From an uncultured Lachnospiraceae bacterium (GTDB taxonomy: Bacteria > Bacillota > Clostridia > Lachnospirales > Lachnospiraceae), in assembly GCA_947630925.1 (NCBI GenBank), contig CANRJM010000006.1, forward strand, positions 1 to 64,000: DNA of 64,000 nt. Reading direction: 5' to 3'. Position 1 is the stretch's first letter. The number at the start of each line of letters is the position of its first letter. Under the pieces are notes generated by a model, which saw nothing but the letters and a program-made list of their open reading frames with translations, made no database searches and was not told the origin of the DNA. Both the position numbers and the translations under genes were made by a program. Below are positions 49,150 to 58,654 of the stretch, in pieces.

Positions 49150-49370
49150 TACTGTGCGTGGGCAGAACAGAGGGATGTCTGCGCACATTCTTTGTGGAAG
49201 GAAAAATAGATTGCAAAATAAGCGTGATAGCTTATTTTGCACAATTGAGCGTACGCTCGTTTTGGCTATTTGTGTTGGGGCGTCGCAAATAGCCCTGACG
49301 ACCGATGAGAATCCATCTTTGCCAATTTCTCATCAGTCCGTCGCATCAACGTTCCGGAATGGAGATTAAA

Positions 49371-50069
49371 ATGAGCAAACAGGAAACTTTGATCCGTCTG
49401 CAGGATGTTACCGTCCGTTATTCGAAGGGGACGGAAGCACTAAGGGAAGTCAGTCTTTCAGTGGAAAAAGGCGAATTTGTATTCGTGGTGGGCTGCAGCG
49501 GTTCTGGCAAATCTACTTTTATTAAAACATTGTTAGGCGAGGTGCCGGTATCTTCGGGGAATATTATAGTATCCCAGAAACGTTTAGATAAGCTGAAACG
49601 AAAAGAACTGCCGTATTATCGACGTACCTTAGGGGTAGTATTCCAGGAGTTCCGCCTGTTAGAGGATCGCAATGTATATGAAAATGTTGCGCTGGCACAG
49701 CGGGTCATTGGCGTTGAAAATGAACGTATGAAAAGAAATGTTTCCATTATGTTGGAAATGGTTGGATTAGCTCAGAAAAGCAAGGCGTATCCCAAAGAAC
49801 TGTCAGGCGGGGAACAGCAGCGCGTAGCGATTGCCAGGGCTATGGTAAACCGACCGGGGATTTTACTCGCTGACGAGCCGACCGGAAATTTGGATCCTGA
49901 AAACTCATGGGAAATCATGGGACTATTAGACGAAATGAACAAACTGGGAACTACAGTCGTAGTTGTTACTCATAACAATGAGATTGTAAATAGAATGCAA
50001 AAAAGAGTCATAACCTTAAATAATGGTAATTTAATAAAGGATGAAGCACAGGGAGGGTATGTACAGTGA
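49371..50069 (+). CDS. ftsE: cell division ATP-binding protein FtsE
   Basis: GCSGSGKSTFIKTLLGE, LSGGEQQRVAIARAMVNRPGILLADEPTGNLDPENSW; followed by ftsX. Confidence 0.95.
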   Translation: MSKQETLIRLQDVTVRYSKGTEALREVSLSVEKGEFVFVVGCSGSGKSTFIKTLLGEVPVSSGNIIVSQKRLDKLKRKELPYYRRTLGVVFQEFRLLEDRNVYENVALAQRVIGVENERMKRNVSIMLEMVGLAQKSKAYPKELSGGEQQRVAIARAMVNRPGILLADEPTGNLDPENSWEIMGLLDEMNKLGTTVVVVTHNNEIVNRMQKRVITLNNGNLIKDEAQGGYVQ

Positions 50070-50968
50070 AGACATTTCAGTATGGCCTGAAACAGGGGAT
50101 CAAGAGCATATGGCAGAACAGATTGTTTTCTCTGGCTGCCATCGGCACGATTGCAATCTGTTTATTCCTGTTAGGTCTGTTCTATGCCATCATCAGCAAT
50201 TTTGAGCATATGGTTTACAACGCGGAAAGTTCTGTGGGGGTTACTGTTTTCTTTGATGCAGGTATTTCGCAGGAACAGATTGACCAAATCGGCAGAGAGA
50301 TCCGTGCATATAAGACCGTTGATAAAGTTACCTATGTGTCTGCTGAGGAAGCATGGAAAAAATTTCAGAAGGAAATGAATGCAGAGGGCGGAGAATTGGA
50401 GGATACGTTTGGCGAGGAAAATCCGTTAAAGGATTCTGCTTCTTATGAAGTATATCTGACAGATGTGTCAAATCAGGAAAACATCGTCCGGGCCATACAG
50501 GATATAGATGGCGTCAGGAAAGTCAATAGTTCCAACACGGTAGCCGATGGCTTGAGCAGTTTTAACGCGTTGATTGCATATATTTCGGCAACGATTATTC
50601 TTCTGCTGATTCTGGTATCGGTTTTTCTGATTAGTTCGGCTGTTGCTGCGGGTATCCGGGTGCGTAAGGATGAGATTTCTATTATGCAATATATCGGCGC
50701 AACGGAAACCTTTGTAAAAATGCCATTTATTATAGAAGGAATATTTATTGGCATGATAGGGGCGGTTGTTCCGTTGGTTGTGTTCTGGTTTGTCTATGAA
50801 AAATTAATTGATTTTATATTGACGCACTTTTCTGCATTGTCGCAGTGGCTTACCTTTGTCGGGGCATCCGAAGAGTTTCGTGTATTGATACCGATGTCAT
50901 TATTAGTCGGCGTAGGGATTGGATTTGCAGGAAGCGCAATGTCAGTACGTAAACATTTAGTGAGGTAA
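50066..50968 (+). CDS. ftsX: permease-like cell division protein FtsX
   Basis: FtsX topology; overlaps ftsE. Confidence 0.95.
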   Translation: MKTFQYGLKQGIKSIWQNRLFSLAAIGTIAICLFLLGLFYAIISNFEHMVYNAESSVGVTVFFDAGISQEQIDQIGREIRAYKTVDKVTYVSAEEAWKKFQKEMNAEGGELEDTFGEENPLKDSASYEVYLTDVSNQENIVRAIQDIDGVRKVNSSNTVADGLSSFNALIAYISATIILLLILVSVFLISSAVAAGIRVRKDEISIMQYIGATETFVKMPFIIEGIFIGMIGAVVPLVVFWFVYEKLIDFILTHFSALSQWLTFVGASEEFRVLIPMSLLVGVGIGFAGSAMSVRKHLVR

Positions 50969-50972
50969 TGGG

Positions 50973-52289
50973 ATGAAGAAAAAGATAATTTGCATGGCAA
51001 TGGCATGGGCAATTGGAGCCTGTTTGATTGGAAGCGGCAGTTTTCCGGAAATTTTGCCACATATTTCAAAGGAAAATTTTAAAAATGTATATGCGGGAAA
51101 AAGTATGGAAAGTGAAATTCAGGATGCCAATAAGGAAAAGCAGTCATTGGAACAGGAAAAAAAGCAGTTGGAAAGTGAAATTGCAGCAATAGAAGCAAAG
51201 AAGGACAATGTTGTCGATTATATACAGATCATGGATGAAAAACTGACGAATCTGTCGGAAAAAATAGGACGGAATCAGGAGGAACGGAGTAAGGTTAAAG
51301 TGCGGATTCGTATCCTGCGGAAGGAAGAAAAGAAAGCGAAAGCGGATAAGAAAAAGCAGTATGATACAATGAGCAGACGCATAAAATACATATATGAGAA
51401 TGGAAATACAGGCTATCTGGAGATTTTATTTGGAGCCGACAGCCTGTCGGATTTATTTAACCGTGCGGAATATGTGAGTAAGGTGACCGGTTATGACAGG
51501 CAGATGTTCAAAAACTATCAGAAGGTATGCGAAAAACTGGTCAAGTCGAAGAAACAGTTAAATGAAAAACTGACCAGGCTTGCGGAACTGCGGGATAGTC
51601 TGCAGTTAGAGCAAAATTCGGTAAATACATTAGTAGAAAAAAAGACGGCAGAGTTGAGTCGGTATCAGCTATTGGCAGACGATAAAACAAGCCAGCTAAA
51701 CAGGAACCACAGCTTGTTAAAGCAACAGGAAGAGTCATTGGAACAGTTAATGGAGGAACAGAGGAAACAGGCGGAAGATGCTGAGAAAAAAAAGCAGGCG
51801 GCACAAAAGAACAAATCACAGTCAACGACAGATTCTTCCAAAAATACCCATAATTCCGGTACAAACAATAATATAACGAGACATACGGTTACCGTGGGGG
51901 GATATGGATGGCCGTTATCTGTATCTGGCAGGATTACTTCTTACTTTGGCTATCGAAATGCTCCAACGGCCGGTGCAAGCTCCTATCATAAAGGAATTGA
52001 TATTTCTGTTCCGTCTGGAAGCAGTGTCCTTGCGACAAAAAGCGGAACCGTTGTAACGTCAACATATTCGTCTTCTGCCGGGAATTATATTGCGATTTCT
52101 CACGGAAATGGAGTATATTCATATTATATGCATTGTTCAAAACGTCTGGTAGGCGTTGGAACAAAAGTATCCAAAGGGCAAAAAATTGCGTTGTCCGGGA
52201 ATACCGGAGTCTCAACCGGACCACATCTGCATTTTGCAATTTATGCAAATGGTAGTTATGCGGATCCGCTGAATTATGTATCAAGATAA
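50973..52289 (+). CDS. coiled-coil M23 peptidase, EnvC/PcsB-like
   Basis: N-terminal coiled coil; SYHKGIDISVPSGSSVLATKSG...HGNGVYSYYMHCS...GPHLHFAIY. Confidence 0.93.
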   Translation: MKKKIICMAMAWAIGACLIGSGSFPEILPHISKENFKNVYAGKSMESEIQDANKEKQSLEQEKKQLESEIAAIEAKKDNVVDYIQIMDEKLTNLSEKIGRNQEERSKVKVRIRILRKEEKKAKADKKKQYDTMSRRIKYIYENGNTGYLEILFGADSLSDLFNRAEYVSKVTGYDRQMFKNYQKVCEKLVKSKKQLNEKLTRLAELRDSLQLEQNSVNTLVEKKTAELSRYQLLADDKTSQLNRNHSLLKQQEESLEQLMEEQRKQAEDAEKKKQAAQKNKSQSTTDSSKNTHNSGTNNNITRHTVTVGGYGWPLSVSGRITSYFGYRNAPTAGASSYHKGIDISVPSGSSVLATKSGTVVTSTYSSSAGNYIAISHGNGVYSYYMHCSKRLVGVGTKVSKGQKIALSGNTGVSTGPHLHFAIYANGSYADPLNYVSR

Positions 52290-52331
52290 AAGGATTTCTC
52301 ATATTTTATCAATGAAGATGGAAGGGCTTAT

Positions 52332-53555
52332 ATGAAAAACAAAAATTTTATAAAAGGACTTTTAATGGGAGTATCGGGATGCCTGTTGGCGCTTGTTCTT
52401 CTTACATTGGCTATGGGCAATGCAGGAGTATTGGATTTGACGCAGGTGCTAGGCGGCGTTTCCAACAGCCATGTTGCATTGCGGCAAAAGATCAATGAAA
52501 AAGTGAATTTGTTGGAAGGTTATATTGACGAGTACTTCCTGGATGAGATTAATGATGAAAAGATGGCAGATTCCGTATACAAAGGAGTCATAAATGGTCT
52601 TGGAGATGAATATGCAGCTTATTATACCGCTGATGAGTACAGGGAGATTATGGAAAAAACAGATGGTATTTATTGCGGCATTGGCGCTTATATTTCTGCA
52701 GATACTGCGACGGGGATTATTACTATCGTAAAGCCGATGAAAAACAGCCCCTGTGAAAAGGCGGGAGTAAAAGCCGGCGATATTATATATGCAGTCGACG
52801 GCAAGGAAGTAACCGGCGAAGAGATATCAAAGGTGCAGGCTCTGGTAAAAGGGAAGCAGGGTTCAAAGGTCACTTTAACGATTATAAGAAATAAAGAGCA
52901 GATGGATATTTCGGTTACCCGGGACAAAATTGAAGAGGATACCGTGGGATATCAGATGTTGGACAGCAAAATCGGATATATACAGGTAACCGGTTTTGAA
53001 GCGGTAACCCCGAAACAATTTGAGAATGCAATTCATAAGCTGGAAGAAGAGAAAATGCAGGCATTGATCATCGATTTAAGAGATAATGGCGGCGGACTGT
53101 TAGATTCAGCAGTTGAGATGCTTGACACCATGCTGCCAAAAGGCCTTGTGGTTTATAGTAAAGATAAAAGCGGACAGAAACAGGAGTATTATGCAGAAGA
53201 TGACGGCTGCTTTGAGAAACCGCTTGCGGTACTGGTAAACGGTAATTCTGCCAGCGCATCGGAAGTGTTTGCAGGAGCCATTCAGGATGACCAGGCGGGG
53301 AAACTGATTGGTACGACAACTTTTGGAAAGGGCATTGTGCAGGGCTTATTTGAACTGGGGGATGGCTCTGCCGTTAAGATGACAACTGCGAAGTATTATA
53401 CTCCAAAAGGAAGAAATATTCACGGGAAAGGGCTGACGCCGGATATTCCTGTTGAACTCTCTAAGGAAGTGACAGAGCTGCCGGATGGTCGGAAGAAAGT
53501 GGATAACCAGACAAAAGCAGCTTATGATTACCTGATACAGGAAATCTCCAAATAA
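52332..53555 (+). CDS. S41 family C-terminal processing peptidase
   Basis: PDZ; DLRDNGGGLLDSAVEM, NGNSASASEVFAGAIQD, TTFGKGIVQ. Confidence 0.94.
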   Translation: MKNKNFIKGLLMGVSGCLLALVLLTLAMGNAGVLDLTQVLGGVSNSHVALRQKINEKVNLLEGYIDEYFLDEINDEKMADSVYKGVINGLGDEYAAYYTADEYREIMEKTDGIYCGIGAYISADTATGIITIVKPMKNSPCEKAGVKAGDIIYAVDGKEVTGEEISKVQALVKGKQGSKVTLTIIRNKEQMDISVTRDKIEEDTVGYQMLDSKIGYIQVTGFEAVTPKQFENAIHKLEEEKMQALIIDLRDNGGGLLDSAVEMLDTMLPKGLVVYSKDKSGQKQEYYAEDDGCFEKPLAVLVNGNSASASEVFAGAIQDDQAGKLIGTTTFGKGIVQGLFELGDGSAVKMTTAKYYTPKGRNIHGKGLTPDIPVELSKEVTELPDGRKKVDNQTKAAYDYLIQEISK

Positions 53556-53621
53556 TTGCAGGCAAAGCAGCAGTACATGAACAGGAAATGCAAAAGTTGA
53601 ATTGTTTAAAATTATATGATA

Positions 53622-53666
53622 AAATTACCAATAATTTACAAATATGGAAATTATTGGTAATTTTTT
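53622..53666 (+). terminator. 16-bp perfect-stem terminator/attenuator-like hairpin
   Basis: AAATTACCAATAATTT (53622-53637) / AAATTATTGGTAATTT (53648-53663) then T run. Confidence 0.75.
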
Positions 53667-53683
53667 GGTTTGGAGGAAAGTGT

Positions 53684-55015
53684 ATGGAGAAGAAAGAGTT
53701 ATCTCTGAATGTATATGAGGCGCTGCAACAGAGACTGCATTTCCTCTTTCGTGAGTTCCGCAATATTTTTGTTTCTTTTTCCGGTGGAAAAGATAGCGGA
53801 CTGCTCCTGAATCTGGTATTGGATTTTCAAAAAAAATATTATCCGGATAGGCGGATTGGGGTATTTCATCAGGATTTCGAGGCGCAGTATACGTTGACAA
53901 CAGAATATGTGGAAAGAACATTTACGCGTATTGAAAATGAAGTGGAACCCTATTGGGTGTGTCTGCCCATGGCGACCAGAACAGCGTTAAGCAATTATGA
54001 AATGTACTGGTATCCTTGGGATGATACAAAAGCAGATATATGGGTGCGTCCTATGCCAGAGCGTCCGTATGTTGTAAATTTGGAAAACAATCCTATCACA
54101 ACGTATCACTATAAAATGCATCAGGAAGATTTGGCAAAACAATTTGGCAGATGGTACCGCATTTCCCATGGGAATCAAAAAACGGTCTGCCTGTTAGGCG
54201 TACGGGCGGATGAGTCCCGTCAGCGCTATAGCAGTATTATGAACAAGAAATATGGTTATAATGGGACTTGCTGGATCAGCAGGCAGTTTAAAGACGTCTG
54301 GTGCGCGTCGCCTATCTATGACTGGTCTTCTGCAGATGTTTGGCATGCAAACTATCTTTTCCAGTATGATTATAACGGTTTGTATGATCTGTATTACAAA
54401 GCGGGGCTTGCGCCGGATCAGATGCGGGTTGCTTCGCCGTTTAACGATTATGCCAAAGACAGTTTAAATTTATATCGTGTCATTGATCCGGAAATATGGG
54501 TCAAACTGATTGGACGGGTCAGAGGTGCGAATTTTACCGCAATTTACGGCAAGACAAAGGCGATGGGGTATCGGAACATTACCTTGCCGGAGGGACATAC
54601 CTGGGAATCCTATACCCGTTTTCTGCTTGCTACTCTTCCGGCAAGGCTGCGGGAAAATTATATTAAAAAGTTTCAAACATCAATTTATTTCTGGCATAAT
54701 GTGGGAGGAGGCTTAGAAGAGGAGACCATACAGGAACTTGAGGAACATGGTTATCGAATCCGGCGAAATGGGGTTTCCAATTATACGGTAATGAAAAATT
54801 CAAGAGTTGTCTTTCTGGATAAAATTCCAGATCATACGGATGATATCAAATCCACAAAGGATATCCCAAGTTGGAAACGTATGTGTTTCTGTATTTTAAA
54901 AAATGATCATATTTGTCGTTTTATGGGATTTAGTCCAAGCAAAACACAGCGGGAAAATGTAAGATTCCTCAAAGAAAAATACAGTAAGGTTGTGAGTAAA
55001 GATGGAATTTCATAG
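53684..55015 (+). CDS. PAPS reductase-like DUF3440 protein (IbrA-like)
   Basis: FVSFSGGKDSGLLLNLVLDF, GVRADESRQRYSSI, IYDWSSADVWHAN. Confidence 0.88.
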   Translation: MEKKELSLNVYEALQQRLHFLFREFRNIFVSFSGGKDSGLLLNLVLDFQKKYYPDRRIGVFHQDFEAQYTLTTEYVERTFTRIENEVEPYWVCLPMATRTALSNYEMYWYPWDDTKADIWVRPMPERPYVVNLENNPITTYHYKMHQEDLAKQFGRWYRISHGNQKTVCLLGVRADESRQRYSSIMNKKYGYNGTCWISRQFKDVWCASPIYDWSSADVWHANYLFQYDYNGLYDLYYKAGLAPDQMRVASPFNDYAKDSLNLYRVIDPEIWVKLIGRVRGANFTAIYGKTKAMGYRNITLPEGHTWESYTRFLLATLPARLRENYIKKFQTSIYFWHNVGGGLEEETIQELEEHGYRIRRNGVSNYTVMKNSRVVFLDKIPDHTDDIKSTKDIPSWKRMCFCILKNDHICRFMGFSPSKTQRENVRFLKEKYSKVVSKDGIS

Positions 55016-55544
55016 TCCGGTATATCAGATTATTTCTGTGCCAATCGAAAAAATAGAGCCAAATACATATAATCCCAATACAGTTGCTCCGCCGGAGATG
55101 AAGCTTTTGTATGACAGCATTCGGGAGGATGGCTATACGATGCCAATCGTATGTTATTATCAGGCGGAAAGCGACCGATATATTATTGTGGATGGTTTTC
55201 ATCGGTATCGGGTCATGTTAGAGTATCCGGATATTTATGAGAGGGAGGGCGGTAAACTGCCGGTTTCCGTTATTGACAAGTCTTTGGATTGCCGTATGGC
55301 AAGCACGATCCGCCATAATCGGGCGAGGGGTTCTCATGATGTCGATTTAATGAGTAATATTATCAATGAACTGCATGAGTTGGGCCGGTCTGACGCATGG
55401 ATTTCAAAACATCTGGGAATGGATAGGGATGAGATTTTGAGATTAAAGCAGATTACGGGGCTTGCCGCATTGTTTCGTGATGTAAATTTTGGCAAGGCGT
55501 GGCAGGTAGTAAATAATGAATTGAAAGACGAGGAGAAAAGTTGA
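55002..55544 (+). CDS. ParB/sulfiredoxin-fold protein (IbrB-like)
   Basis: PIEKIEPNTYNPN...IIVDGFHRYRV...IRHNRARGSHDVDLM; overlaps IbrA-like ORF. Confidence 0.87.
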   Translation: MEFHSPVYQIISVPIEKIEPNTYNPNTVAPPEMKLLYDSIREDGYTMPIVCYYQAESDRYIIVDGFHRYRVMLEYPDIYEREGGKLPVSVIDKSLDCRMASTIRHNRARGSHDVDLMSNIINELHELGRSDAWISKHLGMDRDEILRLKQITGLAALFRDVNFGKAWQVVNNELKDEEKS

Positions 55545-57115
55545 AGAATTTTGAAGAATTATGTCTTGACCCAAGGCTATTAAGGGCAGTTACAGAGATG
55601 GGGTTTGAGCAGGCAAGCCCGATTCAGGAAAAATCAATTCCTATTGCAATGGAAGGCAGGGATATGATTGGACAGGCACAGACAGGTACCGGCAAGACGG
55701 CTGCCTTTGGGATTCCGATGCTGCAGCGGGTAGATTCCCATAATAAAAAATTACAGGCAATTGTGCTTTGCCCAACGCGTGAACTTGCAATCCAGTCTGC
55801 GGATGAGATACGAAAGCTGGCAAAATTTATGCATGGAATTAAAGTGCTGCCGGTATATGGAGGTCAGGAGATCTCAAAGCAGATTCGTTCCCTGAAAGGC
55901 GGCGTGCAGGTGGTTATTGGGACGCCGGGCCGTGTGATTGATCACATCAATCGTCATACGCTGAAACTGGATCAGGTTGGAACGGTTGTGCTAGACGAGG
56001 CAGATGAAATGTTAAATATGGGATTTCGGGAGGATATTGAGACTGTGCTGAACAGACTGCCTGAAGTGCGGCAGACATTGTTGTTTTCGGCAACTATGCC
56101 AAAACCGATTCTGGAAATTGCCAGACGGTATCTGCATCAGCCGGAAATGGTCAAAGTTGTCAAAAAGGAGCTGACGGTTCCTAAAATTGATCAGTTCTAT
56201 TATGAAGTCAATCCGAGAAAGAAGAGCGAAGTATTGTCCAGATTATTGGACATGTATGATCCAAGGCTGTCACTTGTTTTTTGCAATACGAAGAAGAAAG
56301 TAGATGAACTGGTTGAGGATCTGAAAGGCAGAGGATATTTTGCGGCAGGGCTGCATGGTGACATGAAGCAGTCGCAGAGAGATCGCGTCATGAACGGCTT
56401 TCGAAATGGGAAGACAGAGATTCTGGTGGCAACCGACGTAGCGGCGCGCGGGATTGATGTAGATGATGTGGAGGCGGTATTCAATTATGACGTACCGCAG
56501 GATGATGAATACTATGTACATCGTATTGGAAGGACAGGACGCGCCGGAAAAAGCGGCAAAGCCTTTACTCTGGTGGTTGGAAGGGAAATCTATAAGTTAA
56601 AGGATATTCAACGTTACTGTAAAACAAAAATCAGGAGACAGCCTATTCCTTCGGTGGCAGATGTAACAGATATTAAAGCGGAAAAAATTCTGGATTTGGC
56701 CGGAAACCTGATTGAGACGGAAAATCTTGGAAAAATGTTAGATATTCTGGAGGAACATCTGGACGAAAAGGATTATTCTTCCCTGGAAATGGCAGCAGCG
56801 CTTTTAATGCTGCAGATGGGAGAGAATCCTTCTGAGACGCCGGAGGAAGAATTTGGAGATACCGGAGCAGAACCGGGGATGGTACGTCTCTTTATCAATA
56901 TTGGCAAAAAGCAAAAAATCCGGATTGGCGATATTCTTGGTGCAATTGCCGGAGAGTCCGGGATGGAAGGCGATTTGGTCGGTACCATTGACTTGTATGA
57001 CAATTATACTTTTGTGGAAGTGCCAAGAGAGTATGCGTCTGAAGTGATTGAGGCGATGAAACATGCAAAAATTCGCGGCAAATCTGTCCGCTTAGAACCG
57101 GCGAACCGAAAATAA
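55541..57115 (+). CDS. DEAD-box RNA helicase with DbpA-like RNA-binding C-terminus
   Basis: AQTGTGKTAAFGIP, PTRELAIQ, LDEADEML, SATMP, HRIGRTGRAG. Confidence 0.95.
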   Translation: MKNFEELCLDPRLLRAVTEMGFEQASPIQEKSIPIAMEGRDMIGQAQTGTGKTAAFGIPMLQRVDSHNKKLQAIVLCPTRELAIQSADEIRKLAKFMHGIKVLPVYGGQEISKQIRSLKGGVQVVIGTPGRVIDHINRHTLKLDQVGTVVLDEADEMLNMGFREDIETVLNRLPEVRQTLLFSATMPKPILEIARRYLHQPEMVKVVKKELTVPKIDQFYYEVNPRKKSEVLSRLLDMYDPRLSLVFCNTKKKVDELVEDLKGRGYFAAGLHGDMKQSQRDRVMNGFRNGKTEILVATDVAARGIDVDDVEAVFNYDVPQDDEYYVHRIGRTGRAGKSGKAFTLVVGREIYKLKDIQRYCKTKIRRQPIPSVADVTDIKAEKILDLAGNLIETENLGKMLDILEEHLDEKDYSSLEMAAALLMLQMGENPSETPEEEFGDTGAEPGMVRLFINIGKKQKIRIGDILGAIAGESGMEGDLVGTIDLYDNYTFVEVPREYASEVIEAMKHAKIRGKSVRLEPANRK

Positions 57116-57127
57116 CGAAAACACCTA

Positions 57128-57156
57128 TTGACAGATTCCATCTGTAGAGCTATGAT
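57128..57156 (+). promoter_or_regulatory. promoter TTGACA-N17-TATGAT
   Basis: Consensus -35, 17-bp spacer, upstream of SAM riboswitch. Confidence 0.8.
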
Positions 57157-57167
57157 AATACAGGTAA

Positions 57168-57267
57168 CTCTTATTCAGAGTGGTGGAGAGTGAAGGCTCT
57201 GTGAAACCACGGCAACCCCATTGCGAATGGAAGGTGCCAATCTCAGCGAGAAATCGATCAATAAGAG
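57168..57267 (+). promoter_or_regulatory. SAM-I (S-box) riboswitch
   Basis: CTCTTATTCAGAGTGGTGGAG...CTCTGTGAAACCACGGCAACC...AAGGTGCCAATCTCAGCG...AATAAGAG. Confidence 0.95.
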
Positions 57268-57287
57268 GAATGGGTAAAGCATGTTCC

Positions 57288-57321
57288 AATCCATCTTATC
57301 GTATCGATAAGGTGGATTTTT
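57288..57321 (+). terminator. riboswitch expression-platform terminator
   Basis: AATCCATCTTATCG..CGATAAGGTGGATTTT. Confidence 0.85.
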
Positions 57322-57438
57322 AACTTGCAGAGAAAGAAGAAAGAGCGGCTTTCCCCTCCGCTCGACGAGTTTGTGTCTGTGCGCTGCTTGTCACAAACAT
57401 CGGTTATGCGCAGAAGCAGCGCAGAAATGAGGTTAACT

Positions 57439-58629
57439 ATGGAGAAACGTTTATTTACATCAGAATCTGTTACGGAGGGACATCCGGATAAAATTTGCGA
57501 CAATATTTCAGATGCGATTTTAGACGCTCTGATGGAGCAGGATCCGATGAGCCGTGTGGCATGTGAAACAGTTATTACAACAGATTTTGTAATGGTAATG
57601 GGAGAAATTACGACAAAAGCAAAGGTGGATTATGAGCAGATAGTACGGGATACCATCCGTGCCATTGGTTATGATGACCCGGAGAAAGGCTTTGACTGCA
57701 ACACTTGTGAAGTGAAAATTTTGTTGGACAGCCAGTCGGCTGATATTGCAATGGGAGTGGACAAGGCTTTGGAAGCAAAGGAAAAGACGATGTCAGAGGA
57801 AGAGATTGAAGCGATTGGCGCGGGCGACCAGGGTATGATGTTTGGTTATGCCACAGACGAGACAGAAGAGTATATGCCATATCCGATTGCACTTGCTCAT
57901 AAACTGACAAAGAAACTGACAGAAGTTCGCAAAGATGGGACGCTTCCGTATCTGCGCGCAGATGGAAAAAGCCAGGTTACCGTGGAGTATGATGAAACAG
58001 GAAAACCGATTCATATCAATGCAGTGGTTATCTCTTCACAGCATGCAAAGGAAATATCGCAGGAACAGATTTATGCTGATATTAAAAAATATGTTATAGA
58101 TGCGGTGCTTCCGGAAGAATTGGTAGATGAGGATACCCGAATCTTTATCAATCCGACGGGACGCTTTGTGATTGGAGGACCAAATGGCGACAGTGGTCTG
58201 ACAGGCCGTAAGATTATCGTCGATACATATGGCGGTTATGCGCGGCATGGCGGGGGCGCATTTTCCGGAAAGGATTGTACGAAAGTGGATCGCAGCGCAG
58301 CATATGCGGCGCGATACGTTGCAAAAAATATTGTTGCGGCAGGTCTGGCAAAGCGTTGTGAAATCCAGTTATCCTATGCTATCGGCGTAGCACAGCCAAC
58401 ATCTGTCATGGTGGATACCTTTGGAACCGGAAGCGTATCTGACAGCCGGTTGGTTGAAATCATCAGGGAAAACTTTGATCTTCGTCCTGCAGGCATTATC
58501 CGGATGTTAAATCTCAGACGGCCAATCTATAAGCAGACAGCGGCATATGGACATTTTGGACGAAACGATCTGAAACTTCCCTGGGAAGAGTTGGACAGGG
58601 TTTCTGTTTTGGAAAAATATAAGAATTAA
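57439..58629 (+). CDS. metK: S-adenosylmethionine synthetase
   Basis: [60 protein letters not shown]. Confidence 0.97.
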   Translation: MEKRLFTSESVTEGHPDKICDNISDAILDALMEQDPMSRVACETVITTDFVMVMGEITTKAKVDYEQIVRDTIRAIGYDDPEKGFDCNTCEVKILLDSQSADIAMGVDKALEAKEKTMSEEEIEAIGAGDQGMMFGYATDETEEYMPYPIALAHKLTKKLTEVRKDGTLPYLRADGKSQVTVEYDETGKPIHINAVVISSQHAKEISQEQIYADIKKYVIDAVLPEELVDEDTRIFINPTGRFVIGGPNGDSGLTGRKIIVDTYGGYARHGGGAFSGKDCTKVDRSAAYAARYVAKNIVAAGLAKRCEIQLSYAIGVAQPTSVMVDTFGTGSVSDSRLVEIIRENFDLRPAGIIRMLNLRRPIYKQTAAYGHFGRNDLKLPWEELDRVSVLEKYKN

Positions 58630-58654
58630 CCGTTCATATAGAGCGGAAAGTGAT

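Noticed and set aside
49139-49369. 76-aa ORF before ftsE
   Set aside because: Covers the stem-loop leader and shows no protein-like conservation cues.
55002-55544. Chromosome/plasmid partition ParB
   Set aside because: No ParA partner; ParB-like domain next to a PAPS-reductase-like gene fits IbrB better.
57325-57438. N-terminal extension of MetK in the ORF track
   Set aside because: Conserved MetK begins at [18 protein letters not shown] (57439); upstream translation is leader RNA.
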